NCBI RefSeq assembly: GCF_024029435.1
Contig: NZ_CP097118.1
Location: 930,001 to 994,000, forward strand
Length of the DNA stretch: 64,000 nucleotides
Reading direction: 5' to 3'
Source of the DNA: Fructilactobacillus hinvesii
GTDB taxonomy: Bacteria > Bacillota > Bacilli > Lactobacillales > Lactobacillaceae
Below, one piece after another: positions 9,690-18,100 of the stretch. The stretch's first letter is position 1, and each line of letters starts with the position of its first letter. The notes under the pieces were generated by a model. The model worked only from the letters and a program-made list of their open reading frames with translations. It had not been told where the DNA came from and did not search any database. A program made the position numbers and the translations under genes.

Positions 9690-10568
9690 ATGGATAAAAG
9701 AGAATTTTTATTACGCATAAAATTATGCCCTGGGATTGGATTAAAGGGTGAGAGTTTAATTTATGATTGGCTATTACAGCAGGTTCATTTTGCGAGCTAT
9801 TCGTTAGCGGGGTTGTTGCAACCACTAGCTGCTTTATTGCGAGCACATCGCTTGAAAACAAGTTCCTTTATTCAACATTTTTTAAGTCCAGAACTTAGCG
9901 AACGGGTGCAAGCAAATCAACGGGGCGGCTGGATTACCATTTTAGATGCTGAATATCCAGCTCAGCTTAAAGAAATTTTCCTGCCCCCCATCGTGTTATT
10001 TTTTGCAGGGAAGCTAAAATTTTTGACCAAGATTCCTGTTCTGGGAATTGTTGGCTCACGAAAATGCTCAGCATATGCAGTTAACTCATTAAAACGAACT
10101 GTAACGGCTCCGGTGGTTAAGCAGTATTTAATTGTGTCTGGATTAGCAGCCGGAGTGGACACCTTGGGTCATCAGTTAGCACTAGCACATCAAGGACAAA
10201 CCGTCGCGGTGTTAGGTACGGGTTTAGATCATTATTATCCGGCTGCTAATCGGGCCTTACAACAAGAGTTAGTGCGTCATCAACTGGTGATAACGGAATA
10301 CCCGTTAGGCTTTGGCCCCCGCCGGTACCAATTTGTGGAACGGAACCGGATTATTGCCGGGTTGTGCCAAAAGTTATTAGTGGTGGAGGCTCGCCAAAAG
10401 TCCGGGAGTCTCATTACTGCTAGTTTGGCATTGCAATCTAATCGCGATGTGCTCGCAATTCCAGGCAACATTAATAGCCAGCTCTCGTTAGGAGCTAACG
10501 AATTAATTGCTGCTGGAGCCCAACCTTGTATTGATACGCAGGATTTGTTGGGACGAGTAGTCTTGTAG
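9690..10568 (+). CDS. dprA: DNA processing protein DprA
   Basis: DprA protects incoming single-stranded DNA and loads RecA during natural transformation. The 292-residue product has a helical N-terminal part and the Rossmann-like DprA core: GIVGSRKCSAYA, VSGLAAGVDTLGHQLAL, TVAVLGTGLDHYYPAAN, ERNRIIAGL and SGSLITASLALQSNRDVLAIPG. The ATG at 9690 has the AAAGGAG ribosome binding site; the longer frame from 9513 overlaps rnhB. It is complete, so this part of the competence pathway appears intact, but other competence genes are not in the window. Confidence 0.95.
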   Translation: MDKREFLLRIKLCPGIGLKGESLIYDWLLQQVHFASYSLAGLLQPLAALLRAHRLKTSSFIQHFLSPELSERVQANQRGGWITILDAEYPAQLKEIFLPPIVLFFAGKLKFLTKIPVLGIVGSRKCSAYAVNSLKRTVTAPVVKQYLIVSGLAAGVDTLGHQLALAHQGQTVAVLGTGLDHYYPAANRALQQELVRHQLVITEYPLGFGPRRYQFVERNRIIAGLCQKLLVVEARQKSGSLITASLALQSNRDVLAIPGNINSQLSLGANELIAAGAQPCIDTQDLLGRVVL

Positions 10569-10580
10569 CTAGCTTTTGTT

Positions 10581-10619
10581 AAAATCACTTTTATTCAATT
10601 AATTCTTAAGCGATTTTTT
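10581..10619 (+). terminator. Weak terminator after dprA
   Basis: AAAATC-A-CTT pairs with AAG-C-GATTTT across a 17-base loop, ending in a T run. Confidence 0.5.
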
Positions 10620-10687
10620 GGAACTTCTCACTTGTTTACGTGTATAATCTAAAATAGACGATACTTGATACGTAAAGGAGAAGTGCC

Positions 10688-11005
10688 ATGTTTAATTTTC
10701 TTAGTAGCGTTAATTCATTGGAATTTCTTGCGGTAACAAACATCTTACTGTGGATCATTACAGCCTTATTATGGGGAATTGATCGCCTGATGAAAAAGCC
10801 AGCCTATAAGATTGCCTGGGCTGACTGTGGCCAAATTGTGTGCTTTATCGACACGGTGATTTTAATTTTTAGCATCTGGTTCTACGGAATTGTCTTAACC
10901 TTAGGACTTTACGTTCCTGATGTAATGTTGTTATTGATTGCCGTGTTTGTATTAGTAGCAGCTTTTGTAGGCGGCGTTGTATGGAAATTTCTCAATAAGA
11001 AATAA
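10688..11005 (+). CDS. Small membrane protein of unknown function
   Basis: The product has 105 residues and three predicted membrane helices, at about residues 14-31, 47-70 and 76-98. A Lys-rich cytoplasmic segment (DRLMKKPAYK) and C-terminus (KFLNKK) flank them. There is no signal for cleavage and no recognisable catalytic motif. GGAG precedes the ATG. A TTGGAA/TATAAT pair with a 19-base spacer at 10618-10648 could serve as its promoter, and a terminator follows, so it seems to be transcribed alone. It sits between dprA and topA, which are usually adjacent. I do not recognise the family. Confidence 0.75.
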   Translation: MFNFLSSVNSLEFLAVTNILLWIITALLWGIDRLMKKPAYKIAWADCGQIVCFIDTVILIFSIWFYGIVLTLGLYVPDVMLLLIAVFVLVAAFVGGVVWKFLNKK

Positions 11006-11035
11006 GCAGTTGGGTAAATTTTATGCGCTCACGAT

Positions 11036-11065
11036 GTCTTTCAAATGATTTTGGAAGGCTTTTTT
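11036..11065 (+). terminator. Terminator before topA
   Basis: GTCTTTCAAA pairs with TTTGGAAGGC and is followed by six T. Confidence 0.75.
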
Positions 11066-11078
11066 GTTACTCTTTAAT

Positions 11079-11107
11079 TTGACACGTATAAAAAATTGCA
11101 ATATGCT
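11079..11107 (+). promoter_or_regulatory. Promoter of topA
   Basis: TTGACA (11079-11084), a 17-base spacer and TATGCT (11102-11107). This is a strong sigma-A promoter about 75 bases before the topA start. Confidence 0.75.
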
Positions 11108-11180
11108 TTGTTAGAATTTCACTGCCAATTGGGGCATCAAGTTCATATATATAGTAGAAAAGTGACGAGGGATAAAGTGA

Positions 11181-13298
11181 ATGGCCACTAAAACAACAAC
11201 CAAAAAGAAAGCAACCAAACGAAAACGGAGTACTACCAAAAAAAAGTTAGTAATTGTCGAATCACCCGCAAAGGCTAAAACGATTAGTAAATATTTAGGC
11301 AGAACTTATAGCGTCATTGCTAGTAAAGGGCACATCCGTGATTTACCGAAGAGTCGGATGGGGATTGAAATTGACGATAATTTTAAACCTGATTACATTT
11401 CAATTCGGGGTAAGGGTGATACCATTAAAACCCTCAAGGCCGAAGCAAAAAAAGCTAAGGAAGTTTTTCTGGCTTCTGACCCGGACCGAGAGGGAGAAGC
11501 GATTGCCTGGCACGTAGCTCACATTTTAAACCTAGATGTGAATGACCATAACCGGGTAACCTTCAACGAAATTACCAAGGAAACCGTTAAAGATGCCTTT
11601 AAACATCCCCGGACGATTGACATGAACCTGGTGAATGCCCAACAAGCTCGGCGCATCATTGACCGCTTGGTGGGGTATTCCATTTCACCTATTTTATGGA
11701 AAAAAGTTAAGAAGGGGCTGAGTGCGGGTCGGGTTCAATCTGTGGCTCTGTGGATTATTATCCAACGGGAACGAGAGATCCAAAAATTCCAACCAGAAGA
11801 GTATTGGACTATTGATGGAGTTTTTAAAAAAGGACGCTCTCAATTTAAAGCCAGTTTTTATGGGTTAGACGGTAAAAAAACGGCCTTAAAGAATAACGAT
11901 GCCGTCCAAGCGGTCCTAAGCCGAATGGATGCAGATTCCGATTTCACCATTATAGACGTCAAAAAGCGGGAAAAGAAACGGCAGCCACCCCGGCCATTTA
12001 CCACTAGTACGTTGCAACAGGATGCCAACAAGAAGCTTCGTTTTCGGACGGGGCGGACAATGATGGCCGCTCAGCAACTTTACGAAGGAATCAACATTGG
12101 TAAGGAAGGTAGTCAGGGATTAATTACTTACATGCGGACCGATTCAACTCGAATTTCTGCAGGAGCTAAGCACGAAGCAGCCACTTTCTTACACGAAAAC
12201 TACGGGGCTGAGTACGCTGCCAACCATCCGCGGAAGGGAAAGTTACCAGAAGGGGCCCAGGATGCGCACGAAGCAGTTCGCCCGACGTCGGTCTTACGGA
12301 CACCCAAGAGTATTGAACAGTACCTCACAAAGGATCAATATAAACTATACAATTTAATTTGGAGTCGTTTTGTTGCTAGTCAAATGACCCCGGCCGTTGT
12401 TGACACGGAAACCGTTACCATTGACCAAAATGGGGTAAACTACAGGGCCAACGGATCAAAACTCAAGTTTGAAGGGTATTTAAAGGTTTATGCAGCGGGA
12501 AAAGAAAAGGATAACGTTTTACCGGACTTAGAGGTGGCAGATAAGGTTCGTTTGGTTAGCAATCAACCCGACCAACACTTTACCCAGCCACCTGCTCGTT
12601 ATACTGAAGCCGCGTTGATTAAAACGTTGGAAGAAAACGGGGTTGGCCGGCCATCTACATATGCACCAACCTTAATGACGATTCAAAAGCGTTACTACGT
12701 TAAGCTTGAAGCGCGCCGTTTTGTCCCAACGGAACTAGGTGAAATCGTCAACAAATTGATCGAAGAATATTTTCCAGACATCGTCAACGTTGATTTTACG
12801 GCCGACATCGAAGGACAACTTGATGAAATTGAAGAGGCCAAACGTAAGTGGGTCGCCGTGGTTAATGAGTTCTACCAACCATTTTCTAAGGAAGTTAGTC
12901 ATGCGGAAAAGGAAATGGAAAACATCCAGATTAAAGAACCACTGGCAGGCTTTAACTGTGAAATCTGTGGAGCACCCATGGTAGAAAAAATGGGGAAGTA
13001 CGGGAAGTTCTTTGCTTGTTCTCGGTTCCCAGATTGTCGTAATACCAAAACAATTGTTAAAGAAATTGGAGTTACCTGTCCGAAGTGTCATAAGGGACAG
13101 GTCATCGAACGCAAGACCAAGAAGAAACGAACCTTTTACGGTTGTTCACGGTATCCAGATTGTGATTTTGTCTCATGGGATAAGCCGATTGGGCGTGATT
13201 GTCCGAAGTGTCAACACTTCCTGGTCAACAAAAAGGTCCGGGGTGGCTGGCAAATCCTGTGTCCTAACGGTGACTACGAAGAAAGCATCATTAAATAA
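11181..13298 (+). CDS. topA: DNA topoisomerase I
   Basis: This type IA topoisomerase relaxes negative supercoils. The 705-residue product begins with a Lys/Thr-rich tail of about 22 residues, then the Toprim domain ([27 protein letters not shown]). The active-site tyrosine is in [11 protein letters not shown] near residue 320. The C-terminus holds two clear four-cysteine zinc modules (CEIC...CSRFPDC and CPKC...CSRYPDC) and a third, degenerate one (CPKC with a single later Cys). It has its own promoter, and a terminator separates it from xerC. Confidence 0.98.
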   Translation: MATKTTTKKKATKRKRSTTKKKLVIVESPAKAKTISKYLGRTYSVIASKGHIRDLPKSRMGIEIDDNFKPDYISIRGKGDTIKTLKAEAKKAKEVFLASDPDREGEAIAWHVAHILNLDVNDHNRVTFNEITKETVKDAFKHPRTIDMNLVNAQQARRIIDRLVGYSISPILWKKVKKGLSAGRVQSVALWIIIQREREIQKFQPEEYWTIDGVFKKGRSQFKASFYGLDGKKTALKNNDAVQAVLSRMDADSDFTIIDVKKREKKRQPPRPFTTSTLQQDANKKLRFRTGRTMMAAQQLYEGINIGKEGSQGLITYMRTDSTRISAGAKHEAATFLHENYGAEYAANHPRKGKLPEGAQDAHEAVRPTSVLRTPKSIEQYLTKDQYKLYNLIWSRFVASQMTPAVVDTETVTIDQNGVNYRANGSKLKFEGYLKVYAAGKEKDNVLPDLEVADKVRLVSNQPDQHFTQPPARYTEAALIKTLEENGVGRPSTYAPTLMTIQKRYYVKLEARRFVPTELGEIVNKLIEEYFPDIVNVDFTADIEGQLDEIEEAKRKWVAVVNEFYQPFSKEVSHAEKEMENIQIKEPLAGFNCEICGAPMVEKMGKYGKFFACSRFPDCRNTKTIVKEIGVTCPKCHKGQVIERKTKKKRTFYGCSRYPDCDFVSWDKPIGRDCPKCQHFLVNKKVRGGWQILCPNGDYEESIIK

Positions 13299-13300
13299 AA

Positions 13301-13334
13301 CAGAAAAGGCCGTCCTAGTGGAACGACCTTTTTT
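13301..13334 (+). terminator. Terminator between topA and xerC
   Basis: An imperfect hairpin of AAAAGGCCGT with AACGACCTTTT plus a T run, lying just before the xerC ribosome binding site. Some read-through into xerC is likely because no other promoter is obvious. Confidence 0.7.
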
Positions 13335-13350
13335 CTCACGGAGAATAACA

Positions 13351-14271
13351 ATGAAAACGAAGCATACTGATCGAGAATTAATTACGTTATTTGAGCGTTA
13401 CTTGGATAACGAACGCCAGTACTCTAAGTTAACCATTCGGGCTTATCGTGATGACTTGGAACAATTTTGGCATTTTTTGCAGAATACGGGGAAACAAATT
13501 TCCTTTACAAAGGTAGAACCCTTTGACGTGGAAGTGTTTTTGAGTGAACTACATGATCAAGGTGATGCTACCAATACAATTGCACGGAAGGTTTCAGCTT
13601 TGAGTTCCTTTTACAATTTTTTGGCAAATAATCGCTTGACCGCCGAAAATCCCTTCCGTTACGTGCAAATTAAACGGCAACATCAGCTTCTTCCCCGTTT
13701 TTTTTACGATCAGGAACTTAATCAATTATTTAAAACGGCCAGGGCCAACCCCAAACCGGAGTTAGCTGAGCGAGATACGGTGCTGCTGGAGGTTTTATAT
13801 GGAACCGGGATTCGAGTGAGCGAATGTGCCAACCTAACGTTACGACAAATTGATCTCGACAATAACATGATGTTAGTACATGGAAAGGGGAATAAAGATC
13901 GTTACATTCCCTTTGGGCATTATGCTCACGAAGCGATTGAAACCTTTGTTAAGCATGGGAGAAAGCAATTAATGGAAAAAAATCATCAGGAGCATGACTA
14001 CCTAGTGATTGACTATTTAGGTAAGCCCATGACAGCTCGTGGAATTGAGTATTCATTGGATCAAGTCATGAAGCGGAGCGGGCTGCACAGTCAAATTCAT
14101 CCACACATGCTGCGTCACTCGTTTGCCACGCAGATGTTAAATAACGGGGCCGATTTACGGACGGTTCAAGAGATGTTAGGGCATAGTAATTTATCGACGA
14201 CTCAAATTTATACCCACGTTACCAAAGAAAAATTACTCCAGAATTATCAACAGTTTTTTAAACGTGATTAA
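13351..14271 (+). CDS. xerC: Tyrosine recombinase XerC
   Basis: XerC acts with XerD at the chromosomal dif site to resolve chromosome dimers. The 306-residue product has an N-terminal SAM-like core-binding domain (residues 1-90). The catalytic domain contains Arg in GTGIRVSEC, Lys in VHGKGNKDR, HMLRHSF, GHSN and the nucleophilic Tyr in TTQIYTHV. The start at 13351 has GGAGA upstream; the longer frame overlaps topA and is spurious. The usual trmFO gene between topA and xerC and the hslVU genes after it are absent here. A candidate dif site lies about 27 kb downstream. Confidence 0.95.
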   Translation: MKTKHTDRELITLFERYLDNERQYSKLTIRAYRDDLEQFWHFLQNTGKQISFTKVEPFDVEVFLSELHDQGDATNTIARKVSALSSFYNFLANNRLTAENPFRYVQIKRQHQLLPRFFYDQELNQLFKTARANPKPELAERDTVLLEVLYGTGIRVSECANLTLRQIDLDNNMMLVHGKGNKDRYIPFGHYAHEAIETFVKHGRKQLMEKNHQEHDYLVIDYLGKPMTARGIEYSLDQVMKRSGLHSQIHPHMLRHSFATQMLNNGADLRTVQEMLGHSNLSTTQIYTHVTKEKLLQNYQQFFKRD

Positions 14272-14379
14272 TTGGGTAAGATAATTCTTTTTAATTCTGC
14301 ACAATTATTATAGAATTAAACTAGGTAGACCAAAAATCAATCATTGGGCTAAATCAATTAAAACATTGGAGCGAGAATC

Positions 14380-15252
14380 ATGACTGTTGAATTACGCAAT
14401 GACCAATTAACCATCAAAATTGATGAACTCGGAGCTGAGCTGGTCTCCGTTGTCCGCGCTGGTCACGAGTACATTTGGAATGCTGATCCCGCTCATTGGA
14501 AGCGGCACGCTCCGATTTTATTTCCCATCGTGGGGAAACTAAAAAATAATCAATATCAATACCAGGGGCAAACGTACCGCATGTTTCAACATGGTTTTGC
14601 CCGTGACCAACAATTTCAGGTGATTAGTAATGCTGCCGATCAAGCAGTTTTCCTTTTGGAAGCTAACTCAGAAACCAAGCAGATGTATCCATTCGATTTT
14701 CAATTAGTTGTCAGTTATACGCTACGCAAAGATCAAGTGGATGTCCAAATGACGGTTCTCAATCCCAGTGAAACGGATGATTTGCTTTTTGCAATTGGAG
14801 CTCATCCGGGCTTTCAAGTTCCGTTGGAAAAAGATGTCGAGCCAGCGACCTTAACGGTTACCCCGGAGGAATCTTACCAACTAATCCAATTAGGAACAGA
14901 TGGATTAACTAAGCCCGAACAACTAACGGAGCTTTTTACACAACCAGTACCACTAACACCTGCTTTATTTCAACATGATGCTCAAATCATAAACGTAAAG
15001 GTTAATCCTAAAACAGAATTAACCATCACTGCTCCTAACCATAAATGGGGTGTAACGGTTACAGGGATTTTAAATGACTACTTTGGCATTTGGTCGACTG
15101 CTCCTCAGGTTTCTAACTTTGTGTGCTTAGAACCCTGGTGGGGGATTGCAGATTCTGAAGCGGTTTCTGGGGAGTTGGCTGATAAGCCAGACATTCGGAA
15201 GTTAACTGCTGGAGCAAAAAAAACATTTGAATTTCAAATTAAATTCTTCTAA
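14380..15252 (+). CDS. Aldose 1-epimerase family protein (LacX-like)
   Basis: The 290-residue beta-sandwich protein belongs to the galactose mutarotase superfamily, most like LacX/YihR-type members. Conserved residues include His in FQHGFARDQQF, His in AIGAHPGF (acid) and Glu in CLEPWWGIAD (base). Such enzymes interconvert the anomers of hexoses or hexose phosphates; the substrate here is unknown. It is a single gene, separated from xerC by about 100 bases that contain an AT-rich -10-like TATTATAGAAT. It ends at a long hairpin facing plsY. Confidence 0.88.
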   Translation: MTVELRNDQLTIKIDELGAELVSVVRAGHEYIWNADPAHWKRHAPILFPIVGKLKNNQYQYQGQTYRMFQHGFARDQQFQVISNAADQAVFLLEANSETKQMYPFDFQLVVSYTLRKDQVDVQMTVLNPSETDDLLFAIGAHPGFQVPLEKDVEPATLTVTPEESYQLIQLGTDGLTKPEQLTELFTQPVPLTPALFQHDAQIINVKVNPKTELTITAPNHKWGVTVTGILNDYFGIWSTAPQVSNFVCLEPWWGIADSEAVSGELADKPDIRKLTAGAKKTFEFQIKFF

Positions 15253-15254
15253 CT

Positions 15255-15335
15255 AAAAAGGACTCTAATTATGAGTTTGACCAACAGGAGTAAATGTTTC
15301 ATGCTGGTGGTAGCTCAAACTAAAGAGTCCTTTTT
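15255..15335. terminator. Long composite hairpin, two-way terminator
   Basis: The outer arms AAAAAGGACTCT and AGAGTCCTTTTT enclose a second paired segment (AGTTTGA with TCAAACT) and a further imperfect one (CCAACAG with CTGGTGG). The whole 81-base structure lies between the convergent epimerase and plsY genes and ends in T runs on both strands. Confidence 0.8.
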
Positions 15336-15350
15336 CTTGTCGCTTTAATT

Positions 15351-15977
15351 TTATTGATGGGATTTACGATACTTTAAATACCAGTAATATAATCCAAATG
15401 GAAGGATATTTTCCGTACCATTTAAGATTTTTTTGATATTATTACGATGTCGATAGAGCGTGAAGCTGGTCAGTACCAAGGCCACCATTTGCAGTGCAGT
15501 ATCTGAGGTTGTTAGTGAAACAAGGAAAATAATGATGAAGCCGAGGATACTGCCAAGGCTCATCATACTGGTGATAAAAACGCAGATAAATGCCGTGCCA
15601 GCTGCAATTAGAAAGAAACCAAAATTGTAAGCCATTAGCATGCCGGCACTCGTTGCTACCGCTTTACCACCTTTAAAGTGATCAAAAATCGAGAAAGTAT
15701 GACCTAAAACCGCCATTACCCCAAAAATCAGGGGATACCAGGAATGAATGCCAAATTGCATGGGAAGCCAGGTTGCCAACCAACCCTTCCCAATGTCTAA
15801 TAACATTACAATTGTGCCAGCTACGGGACCTAAAACCCGTAATGTATTAGTAGCTCCGATATTTTTTGATCCGTGCCGGCGGATGTCAACGTGAAAAAAA
15901 AGCTTTCCAATCCAAATTCCATTGGGAATTGAGCCTAACAAATAGGCAACACTTAAAAGTAGTATTATTTTAATCAT
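15351..15977 (-). CDS. plsY: Acyl-phosphate glycerol-3-phosphate acyltransferase PlsY
   Basis: PlsY makes lysophosphatidate from acyl-phosphate and glycerol-3-phosphate at the membrane, the first step of phospholipid synthesis. The 208-residue product has about five membrane helices and the family motifs LLGSIPNGIWIGKLF, GSKNIGATNTLRVLG and GHTFSIFDHFKGGKAVATSAG. The start at 15977 has a GGAGGA ribosome binding site; the open frame runs further up to 16151 but overlaps the parE promoter. An extended -10 (TGCTATAAT, minus strand) lies at 16024-16032. It is divergent from parE, a conserved arrangement in Firmicutes. Confidence 0.95.
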   Translation of the reverse strand: MIKIILLLSVAYLLGSIPNGIWIGKLFFHVDIRRHGSKNIGATNTLRVLGPVAGTIVMLLDIGKGWLATWLPMQFGIHSWYPLIFGVMAVLGHTFSIFDHFKGGKAVATSAGMLMAYNFGFFLIAAGTAFICVFITSMMSLGSILGFIIIFLVSLTTSDTALQMVALVLTSFTLYRHRNNIKKILNGTENILPFGLYYWYLKYRKSHQ

Positions 15978-16070
15978 TTGTCCTCCTACTTTGAAAAAAC
16001 TATCACTCGTTATTTTAGCATTTATTATAGCAATAAAACAGCATGCCTCATTCACCACGAATTCTGATTG

Positions 16071-16098
16071 TTGCAATCGTAGTTCAATCGGGTATGAT
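16071..16098 (+). promoter_or_regulatory. Promoter of parE-parC
   Basis: TTGCAA (16071-16076), a 16-base spacer and TATGAT (16093-16098), then AAAAGGAG before the ATG at 16128. Confidence 0.7.
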
Positions 16099-16127
16099 GA
16101 TAATGGCAAAAAAAGGAGTAATGAACG

Positions 16128-18089
16128 ATGACAAAGAAAAAGGAAAATCAAGCATACGATGCTTCCTCAATCCAGGTTTTACATGGATTAGAAGCTGTGC
16201 GGAAACGACCAGGAATGTACATCGGTTCTACCGATAGTCGGGGACTGCATCACTTGGTGTATGAAATTGTTGATAATGCCGTGGACGAAGCCATCGCTGG
16301 TTACGGTGATGCCATCAATGTCACAATCAATGCAGATAATAGCATTACCGTGGAAGACCACGGTCGGGGAATGCCAGTAGAGATGCATGCTTCTGGTAAA
16401 CCTACTCCAGAAGTAATTCTGACGGTCCTACACGCTGGAGGGAAATTTGGCCAAGGTGGTTATAAAACCTCAGGAGGCTTACATGGAGTGGGATCGAGCG
16501 TTGTTAACGCGCTTTCAACCAGTCTTACCGTCCAAATTGTCAGAGATCAACAACTATATCAAGAAGAATTTGTGGATGGCGGAAAGCCGGTTGGTACTTT
16601 GAAAAAGCTAGGTAAAACAAAGCGACCAACGGGAACCACGATTACATTTAAGCCAGATCCAACGATTTTTACCACGGTGGTCTATAACTTTGATACGTTG
16701 GCAACTCGGCTTCGTGAAGCAGCTTTCTTGCTAAAGGGAGTTAAAATTACTCTAACTGATAAACGAGCAGGGCAAGAACGCCAGGAGGTTTATCAATTTG
16801 ATGAGGGAATTAAAGAGTTTGTTACGTATTTAAATGAAAGTAAGAGTACGCTGGGTCCCGTCATGGATTTTGATACGGTGAAAGATGGAATCGAAGTGGA
16901 AGTGGCCGCTCAGTATAACGACGGCTACACAGAAACCATGATTTCGTTTGTTAATAACGTTCGCACCAACGATGGCGGGACTCACGAAGCTGGTTTTCGA
17001 AGTGGTTGGACGAAAGCGATGAATGAGTATGCTCGCAAGGTGGGATTACTAAAAGATAAGGATAAAAACCTTGATGGCTCCGACGTTCGGGAGGGATTAA
17101 CGGCCGTGATTTCTCTGCGCGTGCCAGAAGAAGAACTCCAATTTGAAGGGCAAACTAAGGGAAAATTAGGGACTCCTGCCGCTCGCTCCATTGTTGATAA
17201 TGTGACTTCAGAACAGTTAGTGTACTTTCTGATGGAAAACGGTGATTTTGCTAATACCTTAGTGCAAAAGGCACTTCGTGCGCGTAAAGCGCGAGAAGCT
17301 GCTAAGAAAGCTCGTGATGAAAGTCGCAAAGGGAAAAAGAAGAAAAAGAGTGAACGACTTCTCTCTGGGAAATTAACCCCAGCTCAATCTAAAGATGCCA
17401 GCAAAAATGAATTGTTTCTAGTCGAAGGTGATTCGGCCGGTGGTTCTGCTAAGCAAGGACGAGATCGCAAGCATCAGGCCATTTTACCGTTACGAGGAAA
17501 GGTGTTAAACACCGAAAAAGCCAATGTTACTGATATCTTAAAGAATGAAGAAATCAGTACGATTATGTATACGGTGGGCGCCGGGATGGGGAGTGACTTT
17601 TCTCTGGATGATGCAAACTACGATAAGATTATCATTATGACCGATGCCGATGATGATGGGGCACACATTCAGATTCTGTTACTTACGTTCTTTTATAAAT
17701 ACATGCGACCGATGATTGAAGCCGGCCGTGTGTACGTAGCACTACCCCCGTTGTATAAATTACAAGCAGGGAAAGGGAAGCAAGCCCAGGTTGAATATGC
17801 CTGGACAAACGAGGAATTAGAACAGGCCCGCAAGGATTTCCCCAAAGGAATGACCTTACAACGATTTAAGGGATTGGGAGAAATGAATGCGGATCAACTG
17901 TGGGAAACTACGATGGATCCAGAGCACCGGACTCTCATTCGGGTTCAAATTGATGACGCCGCCCAGGCCGAAAAGCAAGTTTCAACCCTAATGGGGACCA
18001 AGGTGGAACCGCGGAGGGATTGGATTGAAAGTAACGTCCAATTTACCCTTGAGGATGAAGGTAGCATTCTCGATAAAACTTTGAATTAG
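16128..18089 (+). CDS. parE: Topoisomerase IV subunit B
   Basis: ParE is the ATPase subunit of topoisomerase IV, which unlinks daughter chromosomes. The 653-residue product shows the GHKL ATPase (EIVDNAVDEA, GRGMPVEMH, GGLHGVGSSVVNAL), the QTK loop (GQTKGKLG) and the Toprim motifs VEGDSAGGSAKQGRD and MTDADDDGAHI. It is assigned to ParE rather than GyrB because it lies next to plsY and is followed directly by parC, with no recF or dnaN nearby. The start at 16128 follows AAAAGGAG; an ATG at 16121 is out of frame. Confidence 0.95.
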   Translation: MTKKKENQAYDASSIQVLHGLEAVRKRPGMYIGSTDSRGLHHLVYEIVDNAVDEAIAGYGDAINVTINADNSITVEDHGRGMPVEMHASGKPTPEVILTVLHAGGKFGQGGYKTSGGLHGVGSSVVNALSTSLTVQIVRDQQLYQEEFVDGGKPVGTLKKLGKTKRPTGTTITFKPDPTIFTTVVYNFDTLATRLREAAFLLKGVKITLTDKRAGQERQEVYQFDEGIKEFVTYLNESKSTLGPVMDFDTVKDGIEVEVAAQYNDGYTETMISFVNNVRTNDGGTHEAGFRSGWTKAMNEYARKVGLLKDKDKNLDGSDVREGLTAVISLRVPEEELQFEGQTKGKLGTPAARSIVDNVTSEQLVYFLMENGDFANTLVQKALRARKAREAAKKARDESRKGKKKKKSERLLSGKLTPAQSKDASKNELFLVEGDSAGGSAKQGRDRKHQAILPLRGKVLNTEKANVTDILKNEEISTIMYTVGAGMGSDFSLDDANYDKIIIMTDADDDGAHIQILLLTFFYKYMRPMIEAGRVYVALPPLYKLQAGKGKQAQVEYAWTNEELEQARKDFPKGMTLQRFKGLGEMNADQLWETTMDPEHRTLIRVQIDDAAQAEKQVSTLMGTKVEPRRDWIESNVQFTLEDEGSILDKTLN

Positions 18090-18100
18090 AAGGTGAACAA

